From NCBI RefSeq assembly GCF_003722075.1, contig NZ_RDSK01000015.1, forward strand, positions 84,500 to 148,499: a stretch of DNA of 64,000 nucleotides. Reading direction: 5' to 3'. The position numbers were made by a program, and so were the translations under genes. A model generated the notes under the pieces. That model did not search any database, had not been told where the DNA came from, and worked only from the letters and a program-made list of their open reading frames with translations. Source of the DNA: Methanohalophilus sp. RSK (GTDB lineage: Archaea; Halobacteriota; Methanosarcinia; Methanosarcinales; Methanosarcinaceae). Of the stretch, positions 46,340 through 56,515 are shown piece by piece. Position 1 is the stretch's first letter; every line of letters starts with the position of its first letter.

Positions 46340-47215
46340 ATGAAAATGGACCCACGCTGTACTTACTGCCTTCTTTCAAGAGTACACTATGAAGCAGAAC
46401 TTGCAACAGACGACACAGATAAAATATACAGGGCAATTACAGAGTGTATGGATGTGATGCGAAATACCTACAGGCCTGGTGTTGCCGCAGGAGTGGTATC
46501 AACCGCTGTACACAGGAAAGCCTATGAAATAATTGAAAACAACGATCCATATTATAACTTAAAGGAACTTAGCAATAGTACGGCACAACAGGTATACCCT
46601 GTTGCTAAAGGCCTTATCTATCAAAATGGACCTTCACTGGAAGAAGCATTCAGAAGAGCAATACTTGCAGCGGTTATAGGGAATTATTTTGACTTTGGTA
46701 TCATGGGTTTTGATGTGGGAGAAGATGTTTTTGATGAAACATTCAGGAACGTATTCCACAAAGGACTTGACGTTGACGACACATCCGAAATGTTCAAATT
46801 GCTTGATAATGTTGTATATGTAGCGGACAATTGCGGCGAAATAATCCTTGATACATTTGTATTTGACCTTATCAAAAAAGCGGGAGGCAATATAACACTT
46901 GTCGTGCGGGGAGAGCCAATCCTTACCGATGTAACTATGGCAGACGTCAGGCAGCTTAACCTGGAAGATAAAGTTGACAGGATTTTGACTACAGGCTGTA
47001 ATGCAATCGGAGTTGCTTTTGATGAGGCACCACAAGAATTACTAGAGGCTTTTGACAAAGCAAGTCTTATTATTAGCAAAGGTATGGCAAACTATGAGAC
47101 CCTTTCAGAAAGGAAAATGGGACCAATCGCTTACCTTCTGCAGACAAAATGCGAAAGTGTTGCACAGGACATGGGCCTTGAGAAAGGTTATTCAGTTGCC
47201 AAACTCATGAGGTGA
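46340..47215 (+). CDS. DUF89 family protein (damage-control phosphatase type)
   Basis: 291 aa with an N-terminal CTYCLL Cys pair (subfamily III trait), VVYVADNCGEIILDTFVFDL (metal-binding Asp/Asn), VVRGEPILTDVT and IISKGMANYETLSE. Members are metal-dependent phosphatases that clear damaged sugar phosphates; the archaeal substrate is unknown. It is followed 4 bp later by the CooT-like gene. Confidence 0.85.
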   Translation: MKMDPRCTYCLLSRVHYEAELATDDTDKIYRAITECMDVMRNTYRPGVAAGVVSTAVHRKAYEIIENNDPYYNLKELSNSTAQQVYPVAKGLIYQNGPSLEEAFRRAILAAVIGNYFDFGIMGFDVGEDVFDETFRNVFHKGLDVDDTSEMFKLLDNVVYVADNCGEIILDTFVFDLIKKAGGNITLVVRGEPILTDVTMADVRQLNLEDKVDRILTTGCNAIGVAFDEAPQELLEAFDKASLIISKGMANYETLSERKMGPIAYLLQTKCESVAQDMGLEKGYSVAKLMR

Positions 47216-47219
47216 AGTT

Positions 47220-47414
47220 ATGTGTGAACTAAAAGCTGTTCTGGAAAGGGGAGAAGGAAATAGGGATATTGTTATGGACTCAACTACACGTGTAATTGTG
47301 GAAGGAGACGAAATTGAACTTACAGGCATATTCGGTGAAAGAGAAAATGTGCAGGGTTCGATAAAGGAAATCAATTTCTCAAAGGGAGAACTTATAATAC
47401 TCGGAAATGATTAA
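47220..47414 (+). CDS. CooT-like nickel-binding protein
   Basis: 64 aa starting MCELKAVLE, with Cys 2 as in CooT, the nickel-binding protein of the CODH system. The barrel-like strands VIVEGDEIELTGIFGERENV and GSIKEINFSKGELIIL match the small family. It may supply Ni to the CODH/ACS genes 6 kb away. Function inferred from family. Confidence 0.75.
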   Translation: MCELKAVLERGEGNRDIVMDSTTRVIVEGDEIELTGIFGERENVQGSIKEINFSKGELIILGND

Positions 47415-47489
47415 ATATCAAAACCGGGGGAATAGTAGCAAATCCCTTTAACTGTAGATATAGCCGACATTACAGGGAAGGTACATAAA

Positions 47490-48494
47490 ATGACAGTCAA
47501 AGTTGCAATAAACGGTTACGGAACCATCGGAAAGAGAGTTGCAGACGCTGTAAGCGTCCAGGACGACATGGAAATTATTGGAGTGGCAAAGACCCGCCCT
47601 AATTTTGAAGCTTTTATGGCAAAGAAAAAGGGATATGATGTGTTTGCCCCTGAAGACAGAATTAAGGGAATGGAAAAGGCAAACCTTGAAGTTGAGGGTT
47701 CAATTGACGATATGCTTGAAAGGGCAGATATCGTTGTAGACTGTACACCCGGTGGAATTGGTGAAAAGAACAAACCAATTTACGAAAAAGCAGGTGTCAA
47801 AGCTATCTGGCAGGGCGGGGAAGACCACGAGCTTGCAGGTTGTTCATTCAATGCACAAAGCAATTATGAAGAAGCAAGCGGAAGGGATTTTGTACGGGTG
47901 GTATCCTGTAATACGACCGGCCTCTGCAGGATCATCAAACCTCTGGATGACGAGTTTGGTGTAAACAAGGCAAGAGTGACCCTGATGAGAAGGGGTGCTG
48001 ACCCCGGGGAGATCAAGAAAGGACCAATCAATGCTATTGTCCCCAATCCCATCAAACTGCCTTCCCATCACGGCCCGGACGTCAAAACCGTCCTCCCCGG
48101 CATCGATATCGCTACTACAGCTGTAAAACTTCCTACGACCCTTATGCACCTGCACACTGTCAACATGGAATTAAATAGCGAATGTACGGCAGAAGAAATA
48201 GAAGCTTTACTGGCCAAACAATCCCGCGTGCGTTTTGTCGGACAGGGTATCACTTCCACGGCCGAGGTAATGGAAATGGCCCGTGACATGAACCGCCCAA
48301 GGTGTGACATGTGGGAAAACTGTGTATGGAACGAATCTATCACCATATATGAAGGAGAACTATACTTCTTCCAGGGAATCCATCAGGAATCAGATGTAAT
48401 TCCCGAAAATGTCGATGCAATACGTGCTATGATGGAAGTTGAAAAGGACGGAACAAAGTCCGTAGCAAAAACTAACAAAGCAATGGGTATCTAA
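47490..48494 (+). CDS. gap: type II glyceraldehyde-3-phosphate dehydrogenase (archaeal)
   Basis: 334-aa NAD(P)-dependent GAPDH. Start MTVKVAINGYGTIGKRVADA, active Cys in VVSCNTTGLCRI, and the HHGPDVK and STAEVMEMARD segments are archaeal type. It works in glycolysis or gluconeogenesis. ATG 47490 follows GGGAAGG by about 11 nt. Confidence 0.95.
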   Translation: MTVKVAINGYGTIGKRVADAVSVQDDMEIIGVAKTRPNFEAFMAKKKGYDVFAPEDRIKGMEKANLEVEGSIDDMLERADIVVDCTPGGIGEKNKPIYEKAGVKAIWQGGEDHELAGCSFNAQSNYEEASGRDFVRVVSCNTTGLCRIIKPLDDEFGVNKARVTLMRRGADPGEIKKGPINAIVPNPIKLPSHHGPDVKTVLPGIDIATTAVKLPTTLMHLHTVNMELNSECTAEEIEALLAKQSRVRFVGQGITSTAEVMEMARDMNRPRCDMWENCVWNESITIYEGELYFFQGIHQESDVIPENVDAIRAMMEVEKDGTKSVAKTNKAMGI

Positions 48495-48508
48495 TACCCA
48501 TCTTTTTT

Positions 48509-49321
48509 ATGCAATCGATACAAAGCCTCCTTGAAGTTTGCAATCATGCTTCAAAAGAGGCTAACGAGTCCATAAAAGATCTTGTCGGAAAAAAGGAAGC
48601 ATACAAATCCGTCTATATGGGAGCAGACGGGACCCGCACAAGACTTATCGATGACAGGGCTGAAAAGGCAATTTTTGAAGTGTTGAAAAGTTATGGCAAT
48701 TGCCGCATCCTCAGTGAAGAATATGGAGAATACATTCCTGATATAAAACCTGAAATAACTTTTGTAATTGACCCTCTTGACGGCACATATAATGCAGCCC
48801 ATGGAATCCCATTTTATTCAACTTCCATTGCTGTTGGCAATGCGGATCTTTCTTCAATCTACTTTGGATATGTTAAAAACCTCTGCACAGGTGATATATA
48901 CCATGCATATAAGGGAGGAGGAGCATATCTAAATGGCGAACCAATAAATACATCCAACATAAAACTATTAAGAAATTTCAGTGTCAGTCTTTATGGTTAC
49001 CATAACAATGTAGAAGATACCCTGGAGCTTTCCAGAAAAGTAAGAAGGGTTCGAATACTGGGAAGTGTGGCCCTGGAACTCTGCTATGTTGCCTGCGGCA
49101 AACTTGATGCTTTTGTAGATATCAGAAATTCACTGAGGCTGATTGATGTTGCTGCAGGAAAACTTATCCTTGAAGAAACAAATGGCAAGGTAACTAACGG
49201 AAAAGGTACAGAGTTACACCTTCAGGATAGTGTTGTAAACAGGCTTTCCATGATAGCATCAAACGGACATGCCCACAGGGACATACTCAATTTTGTGGGG
49301 AGAAAAGATGAAAGCAAATAA
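48509..49321 (+). CDS. inositol monophosphatase / FBPase-type phosphatase (possible NADP phosphatase)
   Basis: 270-aa Mg2+-dependent phosphatase: ILSEEYGEY, DPLDGTYNAAHGIPFY (metal site), and RRVRILGSVALELCYVACG ... LIDVAAGKLILEE. Archaeal members act on inositol-1-phosphate, fructose-1,6-bisphosphate, or NADP. The gene overlaps the NAD kinase gene by 14 bp, and in Methanocaldococcus a similar pair is fused as NADP phosphatase/NAD kinase, which favours that role here. Confidence 0.9.
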   Translation: MQSIQSLLEVCNHASKEANESIKDLVGKKEAYKSVYMGADGTRTRLIDDRAEKAIFEVLKSYGNCRILSEEYGEYIPDIKPEITFVIDPLDGTYNAAHGIPFYSTSIAVGNADLSSIYFGYVKNLCTGDIYHAYKGGGAYLNGEPINTSNIKLLRNFSVSLYGYHNNVEDTLELSRKVRRVRILGSVALELCYVACGKLDAFVDIRNSLRLIDVAAGKLILEETNGKVTNGKGTELHLQDSVVNRLSMIASNGHAHRDILNFVGRKDESK

Positions 49322-50144
49322 AATTGGTATAACCTCTAAATATGATAGTCCGCAAGCCCTGGAAATGGTTGAGACTATTGTGAAAAGGTTCACTTCACAA
49401 ATTAAAATTTTTCTGGATGAAGGGTCCTTTGACATGCTAAATCTTCCTGAAACAGAACGAATGCCTGTGGAAGAAATGAGAAAAGCAGGTGTCAACCTGG
49501 TGATTTCAATCGGAGGAGACGGCACTGTTCTGCGCAGCATATCCAGGATGGAGGATCCACTGCCACTCCTGGGAATCAACATGGGCATGCTGGGTTTCCT
49601 TGTGGATGTGATGCCTGACGAGGCAATTCCTACGATCGAGAAAGTGCTGGAAGGATTCGAATATACCGAACGTTGCCGTATTGCAGTCAACCTTAACGGC
49701 GAAGAACTACCCTGCGCCACCAATGAAGTTGTACTGACCACAGCCAGGCCTGCCAAGATACTGACATTTAGGGTGACAGTTGACGAATGTATGATAGAAG
49801 AATTCAGATCCGATGGAGTAGTAATCGCAACCCCCACAGGTTCCACAGCCTATGCTATGAGTGCCGGCGGACCTATTCTGGACCCCAGGGTCAACGCCAC
49901 CCTTATAGTACCTCTTGCACCTTTCAAACTTTCAGCCCGTCCCTGGGTAGTACCTTCTGACAGACCTATAAAGGTCGAAATAACTATCCCGGAAAAGGAA
50001 GCTGCTGTTGTTATCGACGGACAGCATACTTACACAATGAAAAAAGATGATACCGTTTGTCTTGCAAAAGCAAAAAATCCTGCTCGTTTTGTAGTGACTG
50101 AACGTAGTGGTTTCTATGAGAAAGTACAATCAAAACTTCGATGA
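49308..50144 (+). CDS. nadK: NAD kinase
   Basis: 278-aa ATP/polyP-NAD kinase making NADP. Motif GGDGTVLRS is the conserved phosphate loop, NMGMLGFL and PTGSTAYAMSAGGPI complete the site. ATG 49308 lies just after GGGGAGAAAAG and starts inside the phosphatase gene; an earlier in-frame ATG at 49269 is less likely for lack of a ribosome site. Confidence 0.93.
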   Translation: MKANKIGITSKYDSPQALEMVETIVKRFTSQIKIFLDEGSFDMLNLPETERMPVEEMRKAGVNLVISIGGDGTVLRSISRMEDPLPLLGINMGMLGFLVDVMPDEAIPTIEKVLEGFEYTERCRIAVNLNGEELPCATNEVVLTTARPAKILTFRVTVDECMIEEFRSDGVVIATPTGSTAYAMSAGGPILDPRVNATLIVPLAPFKLSARPWVVPSDRPIKVEITIPEKEAAVVIDGQHTYTMKKDDTVCLAKAKNPARFVVTERSGFYEKVQSKLR

Positions 50145-50198
50145 TACAAACACATATCTTTAAATATAAAAGTAAAGATAGGATCGGATAGCGATAAC

Positions 50199-51386
50199 AT
50201 GGCTCCAAATAAAGAGTATTCCAGAAATGAAATGATGGATTTTATTGATATCGAACCTCTTGATATAGAGATATGTGATGTGACCCTCAGGGACGGTGAA
50301 CAAACTCCCGGTGTTGCATTTACCAAAGAAGAGAAAATGGACCTGGCAAGGGAACTGGATGCAATTGGTGTCGAGGTTATTGAAGCCGGATTCCCTGTCG
50401 TTTCTTCTTCTGAAAAAGAAACTGTTAAGGAAATTAGCAATATGGGGCTGAATGCAAGTACATGTTGCCTGGCCCGCTCTATCGTAGGGGACGTGGATGA
50501 TGCTATTGATTGTGATGTTGATATGGTGAGTATTTTCATAGCTCTTTCAGACCTTCACCTGAAACACAAATACCACCGCTCCTGCAGCGATGTACTGGGT
50601 TGCTCGATGGAAGCAGTAGAATATGCAAAAGATCATGGGCTAAAGGTCAGGTTTGCCGCAGAGGATGCAACGCGTACACCCATACCCACCCTGCAACATG
50701 CATTTCAGGAAGCAGAAAAATACAATGTTGATTATGTAAGCATCGCTGATACCATAGGAACATTAAATCCTTCAACTACCAAATACCTAGTTGAAAAGAT
50801 AAAAGAAAAGGTACATACACCCATATGCATTCATTGTCACAATGATATCGGACTTGCCACTGCGAATACATTAGCAGCAGCCGAAGCAGGGGCAAAGCAG
50901 CTCCATACCACCGTAAACGGTATCGGGGAAAGAGCAGGAAATGCTCCTCTTGAAGAAGTACTTGTAGCTCTTCGTATCCAATACGGAATCGAAAACTACG
51001 ATACCACACATCTTAATGGCCTTGCAAGAAAAGTTGAAGATTATTCCGGCCTGACAACTCCCGTGAATAAAGCCATTGTGGGCAAACACGCCTTCACACA
51101 TGAATCCGGGATACACGTCATGGCAATTCTGGAAGAGCCGCGGACTTACGAACTCTTTTCCCCGGAAATGGTTGGTGGGGCCCGTAACCTTATAGTCGGT
51201 AAGCATACAGGCCTGAAGGCTTTAAAAGGGATAATTAAGGACATGGGTTATTTCCTTGAACACGAAGAATTATGTGCATTAATGGAAAAAATAAAGAATT
51301 GTACAGAAATCAAACGTGGAATTTCAAGACCACGTCTGGAAGAAATGATCGATGATATTAGATCCTGTAAAAGAGATGATGAATAA
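50199..51386 (+). CDS. aksA: homocitrate synthase family (AksA-type)
   Basis: 395-aa HMGL-like TIM-barrel enzyme condensing acetyl-CoA with a 2-oxoacid. It contains CDVTLRDGEQTPGVAFTKEE (metal Asp), IHCHNDIGLATAN, TTVNGIGERAGNAPLEE and HESGIH. Short relative to LeuA because the regulatory domain is missing, as in AksA, which elongates 2-oxoglutarate for coenzyme B. Alternative: citramalate synthase CimA. Begins at ATG 50199 after GGATAGCGATAAC. Confidence 0.85.
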   Translation: MAPNKEYSRNEMMDFIDIEPLDIEICDVTLRDGEQTPGVAFTKEEKMDLARELDAIGVEVIEAGFPVVSSSEKETVKEISNMGLNASTCCLARSIVGDVDDAIDCDVDMVSIFIALSDLHLKHKYHRSCSDVLGCSMEAVEYAKDHGLKVRFAAEDATRTPIPTLQHAFQEAEKYNVDYVSIADTIGTLNPSTTKYLVEKIKEKVHTPICIHCHNDIGLATANTLAAAEAGAKQLHTTVNGIGERAGNAPLEEVLVALRIQYGIENYDTTHLNGLARKVEDYSGLTTPVNKAIVGKHAFTHESGIHVMAILEEPRTYELFSPEMVGGARNLIVGKHTGLKALKGIIKDMGYFLEHEELCALMEKIKNCTEIKRGISRPRLEEMIDDIRSCKRDDE

Positions 51387-51388
51387 AT

Positions 51389-51898
51389 TCAAGACATCTC
51401 TTCTTCAGGTATTGAAACCTCTCCTGTATTCAAAATTACAACATAATCAGAAGAATTTCTAAGGGCAGTTGAAAATCCAGGTTCTACACCAAAGATTATA
51501 GTTTCTTTCCCGTGTTCATTTGCTTTATTCAACAAGGGTTTAAAGTCAGCATCTCTTGTCACAAGTGCAAGAGTATCAATATTGGGATTATGAACAAGAT
51601 CCATTCCCTCAACAGCAAGCCTTACATCCACATCGCTTGAACAAATAACAGGCTCGAAACCATTGTTTTCCACAGCTTCTACAAGTTTATTAGAAGCATA
51701 CTGATTCAGGAAAACACGTCCTATCTTGACATTACCGTACTCTTTCAATACATCCCTTATTTCTTCTAAATTTACATCAAATTCTTTTCTCAGGACATTG
51801 GGGCCATCTACAAGAAGTCCAATACTCCGCCGCCCTACTTCCTTTTTAGTACTCAGGTATTTGACTATGGAATTAAATCCGGTTTTTACATTCTGCAT
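51389..51898 (-). CDS. NYN-domain protein (TIGR00288 type)
   Basis: 169 aa. The NYN/PIN-like nuclease fold has RRSIGLLVDGPNVLRKEFDV (first Asp), VRLAVEGMDLVHN, and TLALVTRDADFKPLL (acidic triad). Predicted RNase or nucleotide-binding; substrate unknown. ATG 51898 has AGAGG close upstream; a longer in-frame start at 51964 adds a hydrophobic stretch that is probably not translated. Confidence 0.8.
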   Translation of the reverse strand: MQNVKTGFNSIVKYLSTKKEVGRRSIGLLVDGPNVLRKEFDVNLEEIRDVLKEYGNVKIGRVFLNQYASNKLVEAVENNGFEPVICSSDVDVRLAVEGMDLVHNPNIDTLALVTRDADFKPLLNKANEHGKETIIFGVEPGFSTALRNSSDYVVILNTGEVSIPEEEMS

Positions 51899-52016
51899 AT
51901 TGCCTCTTATCGCAGGTATAAACATTATAATAATAAATATGTGCAACCACAGCATCAGCAACAATTAACCATAATTACAAATAATGACTATATTAACAAC
52001 TAAGGACCTGCAAACC

Positions 52017-52433
52017 TTATAATCTTTCAGCAAGCAACCATTCATTTACATCCTTTTTGGAATATGAATCATCCACAAGTACAAAATAGTTTTTGTACCT
52101 CCTTCCTTCTTTCTTCCTCCTGTACATAATTTCTCCCCTGTATAAGAGAAATTTATTGAATATATCCTCAAATTGCATTCTTTCGTCGTTTGTCAACTCA
52201 ATAATAGATTGACCATCACGGTACCAGTTATACACCCTTAAAACAAATACTTCCCTTATTCTTTTTAATCCTTCGGCCTGTTCAAAAGCGTCAAAGTATA
52301 AAGTCTTCCTGATTTCAGGCGACCAGGCTGCAATTTTTTTTTCCATGTCAATAAACTGCACGGGAATTTCTTCCCCTTCACGGGGCCTGGGATACAGTAA
52401 GGAAAGATGCCTGGTGGAGCCCAATATCACCAC
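52017..52433 (-). CDS. uncharacterised archaeal protein (138 aa)
   Basis: Hydrophilic, starting MVILGSTRHLSLLYPRPREG and ending KKDVNEWLLAERL. The middle (IELTNDERMQFEDIFNKFLL, YRRKKEGRRYKNYFVLVDDS) is charged and helical. I do not recognise the family. It overlaps the rhomboid stop by 7 bp, so it is translated from the same message and may assist that protease. Confidence 0.55.
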   Translation of the reverse strand: MVILGSTRHLSLLYPRPREGEEIPVQFIDMEKKIAAWSPEIRKTLYFDAFEQAEGLKRIREVFVLRVYNWYRDGQSIIELTNDERMQFEDIFNKFLLYRGEIMYRRKKEGRRYKNYFVLVDDSYSKKDVNEWLLAERL

Positions 52434-53305
52434 CGCCTGTAAAAGGAACCCCGGGAAACTTTTAGGTTTTTCTTAAGTCTGAGGCCCACAATGATACCGA
52501 CAAAAACTCCGCTCAAATGGGCTGCATGAGCTATCATATCCCCGGAAATGTTCACGTACATGAAAAATAAGTCCACTATCACAAAGAGTATTAGAGCAGA
52601 TTTGATAGTCATCGGGAAGAAAAATACATATACGGGCAAATTTGATTCAAGAATTGCAAGGGTTGCAAAAACACCCATTATTGCCCCACTGGCCCCGACC
52701 ATCGGGTAACTAGTAGAGGTTGTTGCAATGAAACCTAAAGCTGCAACTATCCCGGAAATAAAATACAGGTAAATAAACATTGAATTGCCAATGCGCCTCT
52801 CCAGTATCCTGCCAAAGAAATAGAGAACAAGCATATTGAAGAACAGGTGACCAGGACTTGCATGGAGAAACATATGAGAAATCAAAGTCCAGGGCCTAGA
52901 TAGAATATTACCCGGTTCAAGCTGGAATAAAGTATAATAAGGCTGACCCAACAGGAGCTCCAGGAAAAATGAAAATATACATATAATTATTATAGCCATT
53001 GAGGGGCTAGTATAAAAGGAGCGTTTAGTCCTGTTAAATGCACTCCCTGCCGCACCTTTTGCAGCATTTTTGGTGGCTTCTTTAAAGAAATCCTTCACGA
53101 TTTGGTCTGTACCGGAAGTACTGCGGCCTCTGGCACTACTACTTCCAGCTGCACTTTGTGCAGAGCTGAAACGTGTTCCATCTCCCAGACCTTCACAACC
53201 ATGCCTTTCAGGAAGACGATGATCAGAACAAAATGTTTTCCCACAGTAGCGGCATGTATACATCACTGGCTCCTTCTTACCGCATATCCAGCATTGATTA
53301 TCCAA
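52427..53305 (-). CDS. rhomboid protease with AN1-type zinc finger
   Basis: 292 aa. The N-terminus MDNQCWICGKKEPVMYTCRY ... CGKTFCSDHRLPERHGC is an AN1/zinc-finger-like module. A Ser-rich linker follows, then six membrane helices of the rhomboid fold: WTLISHMFLHASPGHLFFNM, catalytic Ser in MVGASGAIMG and catalytic His in MIAHAAHLSGVFVGI. Intramembrane protease; substrates unknown. Confidence 0.87.
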   Translation of the reverse strand: MDNQCWICGKKEPVMYTCRYCGKTFCSDHRLPERHGCEGLGDGTRFSSAQSAAGSSSARGRSTSGTDQIVKDFFKEATKNAAKGAAGSAFNRTKRSFYTSPSMAIIIICIFSFFLELLLGQPYYTLFQLEPGNILSRPWTLISHMFLHASPGHLFFNMLVLYFFGRILERRIGNSMFIYLYFISGIVAALGFIATTSTSYPMVGASGAIMGVFATLAILESNLPVYVFFFPMTIKSALILFVIVDLFFMYVNISGDMIAHAAHLSGVFVGIIVGLRLKKNLKVSRGSFYRRW

Positions 53306-53436
53306 AATATCCTCCTACCTAAACACATATGCAAAAGTAAATAAATCTATTTCCATAATCAGAAAGCAGGTTGAATTAACAGCGCAAACAAATAAAAAGA
53401 ATTATCTATTATAATCATGATAAATACCGGAAAGAC

Positions 53437-53546
53437 TTATATACTGGATTTACATTATTTATGACACAGTCCACTACTGTATAAAATATTAACTTTTTAT
53501 CAAACTCTAACACTCCCATCAAAGCTATACCGTTTATAGCGATGGG
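53437..53546 (+). promoter_or_regulatory. cdhA promoter and leader hairpin
   Basis: TTATATA at 53437-53443 suits a TATA box (start near 53465); TATAAAA at 53480-53486 is a second candidate. The leader contains a near-perfect hairpin: CCCATC (53515-53520), GCTATA and TATAGC, GATGGG (53541-53546), with three unpaired A on one side. The AGGAGG of cdhA begins 7 nt later, so the fold could affect translation or elongation. Long leaders are known for the cdh operon of Methanosarcina. Confidence 0.55.
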
Positions 53547-53569
53547 ACACCCAGGAGGACAATACATAG

Positions 53570-55975
53570 ATGAGTGAACTTAAAACAGGGACATTCTCTG
53601 TCAGCGACCTGGAAAACGTCCAGATCAACATCGGAAGCATTGTAGGTGCTATCGAAAAAACTGCCGCTGAAGAAGGAGAAGTAGGGCCCACTATAAAACC
53701 AAATATCTCCGGACTGAGAGATTGGGACTATAAACTTTTTGAAAGATACAATCCGGTATACACACCGATGTGTGACCAGTGTTGTTATTGTACCTTCGGT
53801 ACCTGTGACCTTACCGGAAACAAGGAAGGAGCCTGTGGTATCAACATGGAAGGCCATAACGCCAGGGAATTCATGCTGCGTGTGATTACAGGAGCATCAG
53901 CTCACTCCGGTCACGGAAGACACCTGCTCCACCACCTGATAGACAAGTACGGGGCAGATTATCCGCTTAAAGTTGGACAAACAAATATAATTGCTCCCAA
54001 TGTCCAGATGGTTACAGGCAAAAAACCTGAAACTCTCGGTGATCTGGAAGACTCCCTGAGTTATGTGGAGGAACAACTGGTCCAGCTTCTTGCATGTGTC
54101 CATATGGGACAGGAAGGAGAGGCAATCGATTTCGAATCCAAAGCAATGCATGGTGGTATGCTCGATCATGTAGGAATGGAAGTTTCCGATATCGCACAGA
54201 TTTCCTGTCTGGAAATGCCAAAAGCAGACGAAGAACCACCTCTCTCTGAAATTGGTATGGGAACAATTGACTCCGAAAAACCTGTCCTGCTGGTTATCGG
54301 TCATAATGTTGCCGGAGTTACCGACATTATAGACTATATGGAAGACAATGACCTGACCGAAAATATGGAACTTTGTGGTCTGTGCTGTACCGCTCTGGAC
54401 ATGACAAGATACAGGACCGAAGGAGGAGACGTACCAAAGGCCAAGGTTGTAGGAACCCTTGCCAAGGAACTCAAGATGATACGTTCCGGTGTTCCTGACG
54501 TTATTGTTGTCGATGAACAGTGTGTACGCGCCGACGTATTGAGGGAAGCACGCGAGCTTATGATGCCTGTCATCACAACCAATGATAAAATCATGTATGG
54601 ACTGCCTGACAGGTCCGAAGATGATGTAGAGGATATCATTGATGATCTCAAATCCGGAAGGGATGATGGTGCCCTGATACTCGACTTTGAAAAACTCGGT
54701 GAAGTTGCCCCCAGACTTACAAAGGAAATGTCAAAAATTCGCAAGGAAAAGGGTGTCGTATCCCTACCTACTGAAGAAGAGTTCAACGAACTTACCTCCA
54801 GATGTGTACATTGCCTTGCATGTGAACTCGAATGTCCGACAAACCTGCCAATCAGCGATGCCATGACTGCTGCTGAAGAAGGTGACCTCAGGCCTTTCGA
54901 AATACTCCATGACAAATGTGTAGCCTGTGGCAGATGTGAACAGGCGTGTCCAAAGGATATACCTGTCCTCAATGTAATTGAAAAGGCATCCCAGAAAGTT
55001 ATCCGGGAAGAAAGAGGCAAAGTTCGTGTCGGACGTGGCCAGATCAGTGACCCTGAAATCCGTGAAGAAGGTGTCAACCTCGTTATGGGTACCACACCAG
55101 GAATCATTGCAATGGTCGGATGTTCTAATTATCCTGATGGAACAAAAGACCTGTATCGGATAGCAGATGAAATGCTACGCCGTAACTACATAGTCCTGAT
55201 GTCCGGATGTTCTGCAATGGACCTTGGTATGTACCAGAACGATGACGGAGAGACCCTTTACGAGAAATACCCGGCAAAGTTCCAGAAAGGAAACCTCATC
55301 AACGTGGGCTCATGTGTTTCCAACTCCCATATCACAGCTGCTGCCATAAAAGTTGCCGCAATCTTTGCTCAACGTAATATAACGGGTAATTATGAAGAAA
55401 TAGCTGATTATGTTCTCAACCGTGTTGGAGCTGTTGGTGTAGCTTGGGGAGCATACTCCCAGAAAGCATCTTCAATTGGAACTGGCTGCAACAGGCTTGG
55501 AATCCCTGTAATTCTTGGCCCTCACGGTTCAAAATACCGCAGGGCACTCATAGGCAAACCCTATGAAGAAGATAAATGGAAGGTCCTGGATGCAAGAAAC
55601 GGGAAAACAATGGATATCCCGGCAGCTCCGGAGTTCTTGCTAACAACCGCAGAAACCATTGATGAAATGATGCCTATGCTTGCCAAGAACTGTATCCGTC
55701 CAAGTGACAACAATATGGGAAGAATGATCAAACTGACTCATTACATCGAACTCAGTGAAAAATACCTCGGAATAATCCCTGATGACTGGTACCGTTTTGT
55801 TAGAAGTGAAACAGACTTGCCACTTGCAAGACGGGAAGAACTCCTTAAGAAACTTGAACAGGAACATGGATGGGAAATCGACTGGAATAAAAAGAAGATT
55901 ATATCCGGTCCGACCAGTAAACTGGATGTATCGGCCCAACCCACCAACGTGGAAAGATTGTGTAAGGAGGCTTAA
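53570..55975 (+). CDS. cdhA: CODH/ACS alpha subunit (carbon monoxide dehydrogenase)
   Basis: 801-aa Ni-Fe CODH catalysing CO oxidation / CO2 reduction at the C-cluster. It has the N-terminal cluster Cys ([18 protein letters not shown] ... GACG), two [4Fe4S] ferredoxin motifs ([13 protein letters not shown] and [13 protein letters not shown]), and C-cluster ligands around [18 protein letters not shown] and [14 protein letters not shown] at 53553 precedes ATG 53570. First gene of the complete cdh operon, 2 bp before cdhB. Confidence 0.97.
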   Translation: MSELKTGTFSVSDLENVQINIGSIVGAIEKTAAEEGEVGPTIKPNISGLRDWDYKLFERYNPVYTPMCDQCCYCTFGTCDLTGNKEGACGINMEGHNAREFMLRVITGASAHSGHGRHLLHHLIDKYGADYPLKVGQTNIIAPNVQMVTGKKPETLGDLEDSLSYVEEQLVQLLACVHMGQEGEAIDFESKAMHGGMLDHVGMEVSDIAQISCLEMPKADEEPPLSEIGMGTIDSEKPVLLVIGHNVAGVTDIIDYMEDNDLTENMELCGLCCTALDMTRYRTEGGDVPKAKVVGTLAKELKMIRSGVPDVIVVDEQCVRADVLREARELMMPVITTNDKIMYGLPDRSEDDVEDIIDDLKSGRDDGALILDFEKLGEVAPRLTKEMSKIRKEKGVVSLPTEEEFNELTSRCVHCLACELECPTNLPISDAMTAAEEGDLRPFEILHDKCVACGRCEQACPKDIPVLNVIEKASQKVIREERGKVRVGRGQISDPEIREEGVNLVMGTTPGIIAMVGCSNYPDGTKDLYRIADEMLRRNYIVLMSGCSAMDLGMYQNDDGETLYEKYPAKFQKGNLINVGSCVSNSHITAAAIKVAAIFAQRNITGNYEEIADYVLNRVGAVGVAWGAYSQKASSIGTGCNRLGIPVILGPHGSKYRRALIGKPYEEDKWKVLDARNGKTMDIPAAPEFLLTTAETIDEMMPMLAKNCIRPSDNNMGRMIKLTHYIELSEKYLGIIPDDWYRFVRSETDLPLARREELLKKLEQEHGWEIDWNKKKIISGPTSKLDVSAQPTNVERLCKEA

Positions 55976-55977
55976 AA

Positions 55978-56490
55978 ATGGCTGATGTTTCAAAAAACCT
56001 GAAGGTCTATACAACATATGGGCCTAAATCTGCCAAGGGTACAAAGCCAGCTATTGTGGCAAAGATGATCGAAAAAGCTAAAAGGCCTCTTTTCGTTGTT
56101 GGCTCGGATGTCCTGGAGGAAAAACTCCTTGCCTGTGCACAAACCATAGCAAAGAAAGGTATCCCTGTAGCTGCTACCGGGCATTCTATAAAGGGATTTA
56201 TCGATGAAGAGGGAGTGGATGCAAAATATATCAACATCCATTCCCTTGGTACTTTTCTTTGTGACCCAAAATGGGATGGGTTGGATGATAACGGATGTTA
56301 TGATCTGATAATCCTGCTTGGACATAAGAAATATTATATTAATCAAGTTCTTTCAGGACTGAAGAATTTTTCAGACCTGAAAACAATTAACATAGGAAGA
56401 CATTATACCCAAAATGCTACCATGTCTTTTGGTAATACTACACCCGAAGTACATCTGGAAGCGCTGGACGAACTTATTGATAACCTTTGA
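55978..56490 (+). CDS. cdhB: CODH/ACS epsilon subunit
   Basis: 170 aa Rossmann-like subunit that binds CdhA (alpha2epsilon2); its role is probably FAD/electron exchange. Visible: [20 protein letters not shown] and [21 protein letters not shown] 55978 comes 2 bp after the cdhA stop, with AAGGAGG overlapping the cdhA end. Confidence 0.95.
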   Translation: MADVSKNLKVYTTYGPKSAKGTKPAIVAKMIEKAKRPLFVVGSDVLEEKLLACAQTIAKKGIPVAATGHSIKGFIDEEGVDAKYINIHSLGTFLCDPKWDGLDDNGCYDLIILLGHKKYYINQVLSGLKNFSDLKTINIGRHYTQNATMSFGNTTPEVHLEALDELIDNL

Positions 56491-56515
56491 ATTTTAAAGA
56501 GGGAGGATATTAAGA

